Assembly: GCA_004555265.1 (NCBI GenBank)
Contig: SFIQ01000046.1
Span: forward strand, 1 to 5,639
Reading direction: 5' to 3'
Source: Ruminococcus sp.
Lineage (GTDB): Bacteria; Bacillota; Clostridia; Oscillospirales; Acutalibacteraceae
DNA length: 5,639 nt
The notes below the pieces were generated by a model that ran no database searches, had not been told where the DNA came from, and saw only the letters and a list, made by a program, of their open reading frames with translations. Below are positions 4,769 to 5,639 of the stretch, one piece after another (position 1 is the first letter of the stretch; every line of letters starts with the position of its first letter). A program made the translations under genes and the position numbers.

Positions 4769-5639
4769 ATGAAACGTGATACGCACAAAAACGAAAAAGA
4801 CAAAAAAGGCAGTACCGCGCGAAGAGAACGCGGGCAAGGCAGTCTGTATTTCAACAAAAGTTTGCATAAATGGCAAGGCAAACTCACGATTGCATATAAA
4901 ACATATACCGTCAGCGATGCGGATTACGATATTTGCTCGAAAAAACTGGATGAATTGGTGCGTGCAAAGGCTGAGTGCACCGACATGGATCTATATCAGA
5001 GCACGGTGATTGACCTGATGAAATCCACCAATTACCATAAATACAGAAACGGCGAAATCATCTATTCCACCTATCAAAGAAACTGCTATTCCATAGAGGT
5101 CATACGAAAATGCGCCGAGGCTGTCGGTTCTCCGATAGCGACGCGCCCGATTTGGAGGTTGACGGAAAATGATTTCCGAAGATTTTTGCCGTCATTACGA
5201 AATTACAGCCAATCCGTCATTGATAAAGCATTTATTCTGCTGAAAGCCGCCTTAAATCAGGCGGTATACAACGGCGCGTTGAAAAAGAACTTCCTTTGCA
5301 AAGAAAGCGGCATCAAAAAGCCAAGGAGCTATGTACCCACGAAAAAAGTGCGTGCATTATCCATTGCAGAGCAAAAAGCGCTTGTCGAGGAGCTGATGCA
5401 CGAACTGAAAGACCCCTCTTATGCGAATCGAAACTTTTGCACGCAACTGCTGATAGAGTTGTATACCGGTATGCGTATGGGTGAAATCAACGCATTGACA
5501 CTGCAAGATGTTGATATGCAGAATATGGTGATTCACATCAACAAAACCGTAACCAACGGTCAAAATTATGCGCCGGTTGTCGGGGAGACAACAAAAACAG
5601 AAAACGGGACAAGAGATATTGTGCTAAGCAAAAACTGCT
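4769..5639 (+). CDS. int: Tyrosine recombinase (integrase), 3' end off window
   Basis: 290 residues are visible from ATG 4769, preceded by GAAAGGAG about eight bases upstream. Residues 21-66 (GQGSLYFNKSLHKWQGKL...) resemble the three-stranded arm-type DNA-binding domain of Tn916/ICE-type integrases. Residues 75-175 are the helical core-binding domain (SAM-like, ending ILLKAALNQAVYNGALKKN). From 195 the catalytic domain begins: LLIELYTGMRMGEINALTLQ supplies the first catalytic Arg (R236) with E239, and GETTKTENGTRDIVLS supplies the beta-hairpin Lys (K276). The later His-x-x-Arg, His/Trp and nucleophilic Tyr are beyond the edge. The enzyme would integrate and excise the element by strand exchange at an att site, which in such elements is usually just past int. 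The two excisionase-like genes directly upstream fit this. No frameshift or stop was found. Confidence 0.93.
   Translation, partial: MKRDTHKNEKDKKGSTARRERGQGSLYFNKSLHKWQGKLTIAYKTYTVSDADYDICSKKLDELVRAKAECTDMDLYQSTVIDLMKSTNYHKYRNGEIIYSTYQRNCYSIEVIRKCAEAVGSPIATRPIWRLTENDFRRFLPSLRNYSQSVIDKAFILLKAALNQAVYNGALKKNFLCKESGIKKPRSYVPTKKVRALSIAEQKALVEELMHELKDPSYANRNFCTQLLIELYTGMRMGEINALTLQDVDMQNMVIHINKTVTNGQNYAPVVGETTKTENGTRDIVLSKNC

Overview
The window reads as part of a mobile genetic element from a low-to-mid GC Gram-positive bacterium, most likely a gut-type Clostridia/Firmicutes member. This rests on the strong GGAGG-type ribosome binding sites, the sigma-A-like promoter, the Rho-independent hairpin and the gene style; no taxonomic marker gene is present, so the assignment is inference.

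Layout. Positions 1-1171 are one end of an IS3-family insertion sequence on the minus strand: a 96-aa OrfA, an A7 slippery tract, and an OrfB with a complete DD(35)E catalytic triad that runs off the left edge. The element's terminal repeat ends at about 1171. Immediately beyond it, an open frame runs without a stop into a plus-strand gene ending at 2160. That gene encodes a protein with two winged-helix-like segments and appears to have lost its original 5' end to the insertion. Positions 2161-2508 are non-coding: a hairpin region just after the gene, a very AT-rich UP-like tract, a good sigma-A promoter (2281-2309), and a structured leader with a perfect 10-bp hairpin and a strong intrinsic terminator lying before the next gene, so it looks like an attenuator.

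From 2509 to the right edge there is a same-strand gene series: a 138-aa protein with a DxDN...K...D motif recalling RusA-type resolvases, an overlapping 376-aa protein with an N-terminal winged helix, two adjacent paralogous small helix-turn-helix proteins of excisionase type, and a tyrosine recombinase (integrase) cut off by the window end. The xis-xis-int order is that of the recombination module of an integrative element (ICE, IME or prophage-like island). The upstream genes are plausible replication or regulatory accessories, but their functions are not established from sequence alone.

No rRNA, tRNA or CRISPR array was seen. The most unusual points are the attenuated leader in front of the 2509-5639 gene series, the duplicated excisionase-like gene, and the IS truncation of the double winged-helix gene.
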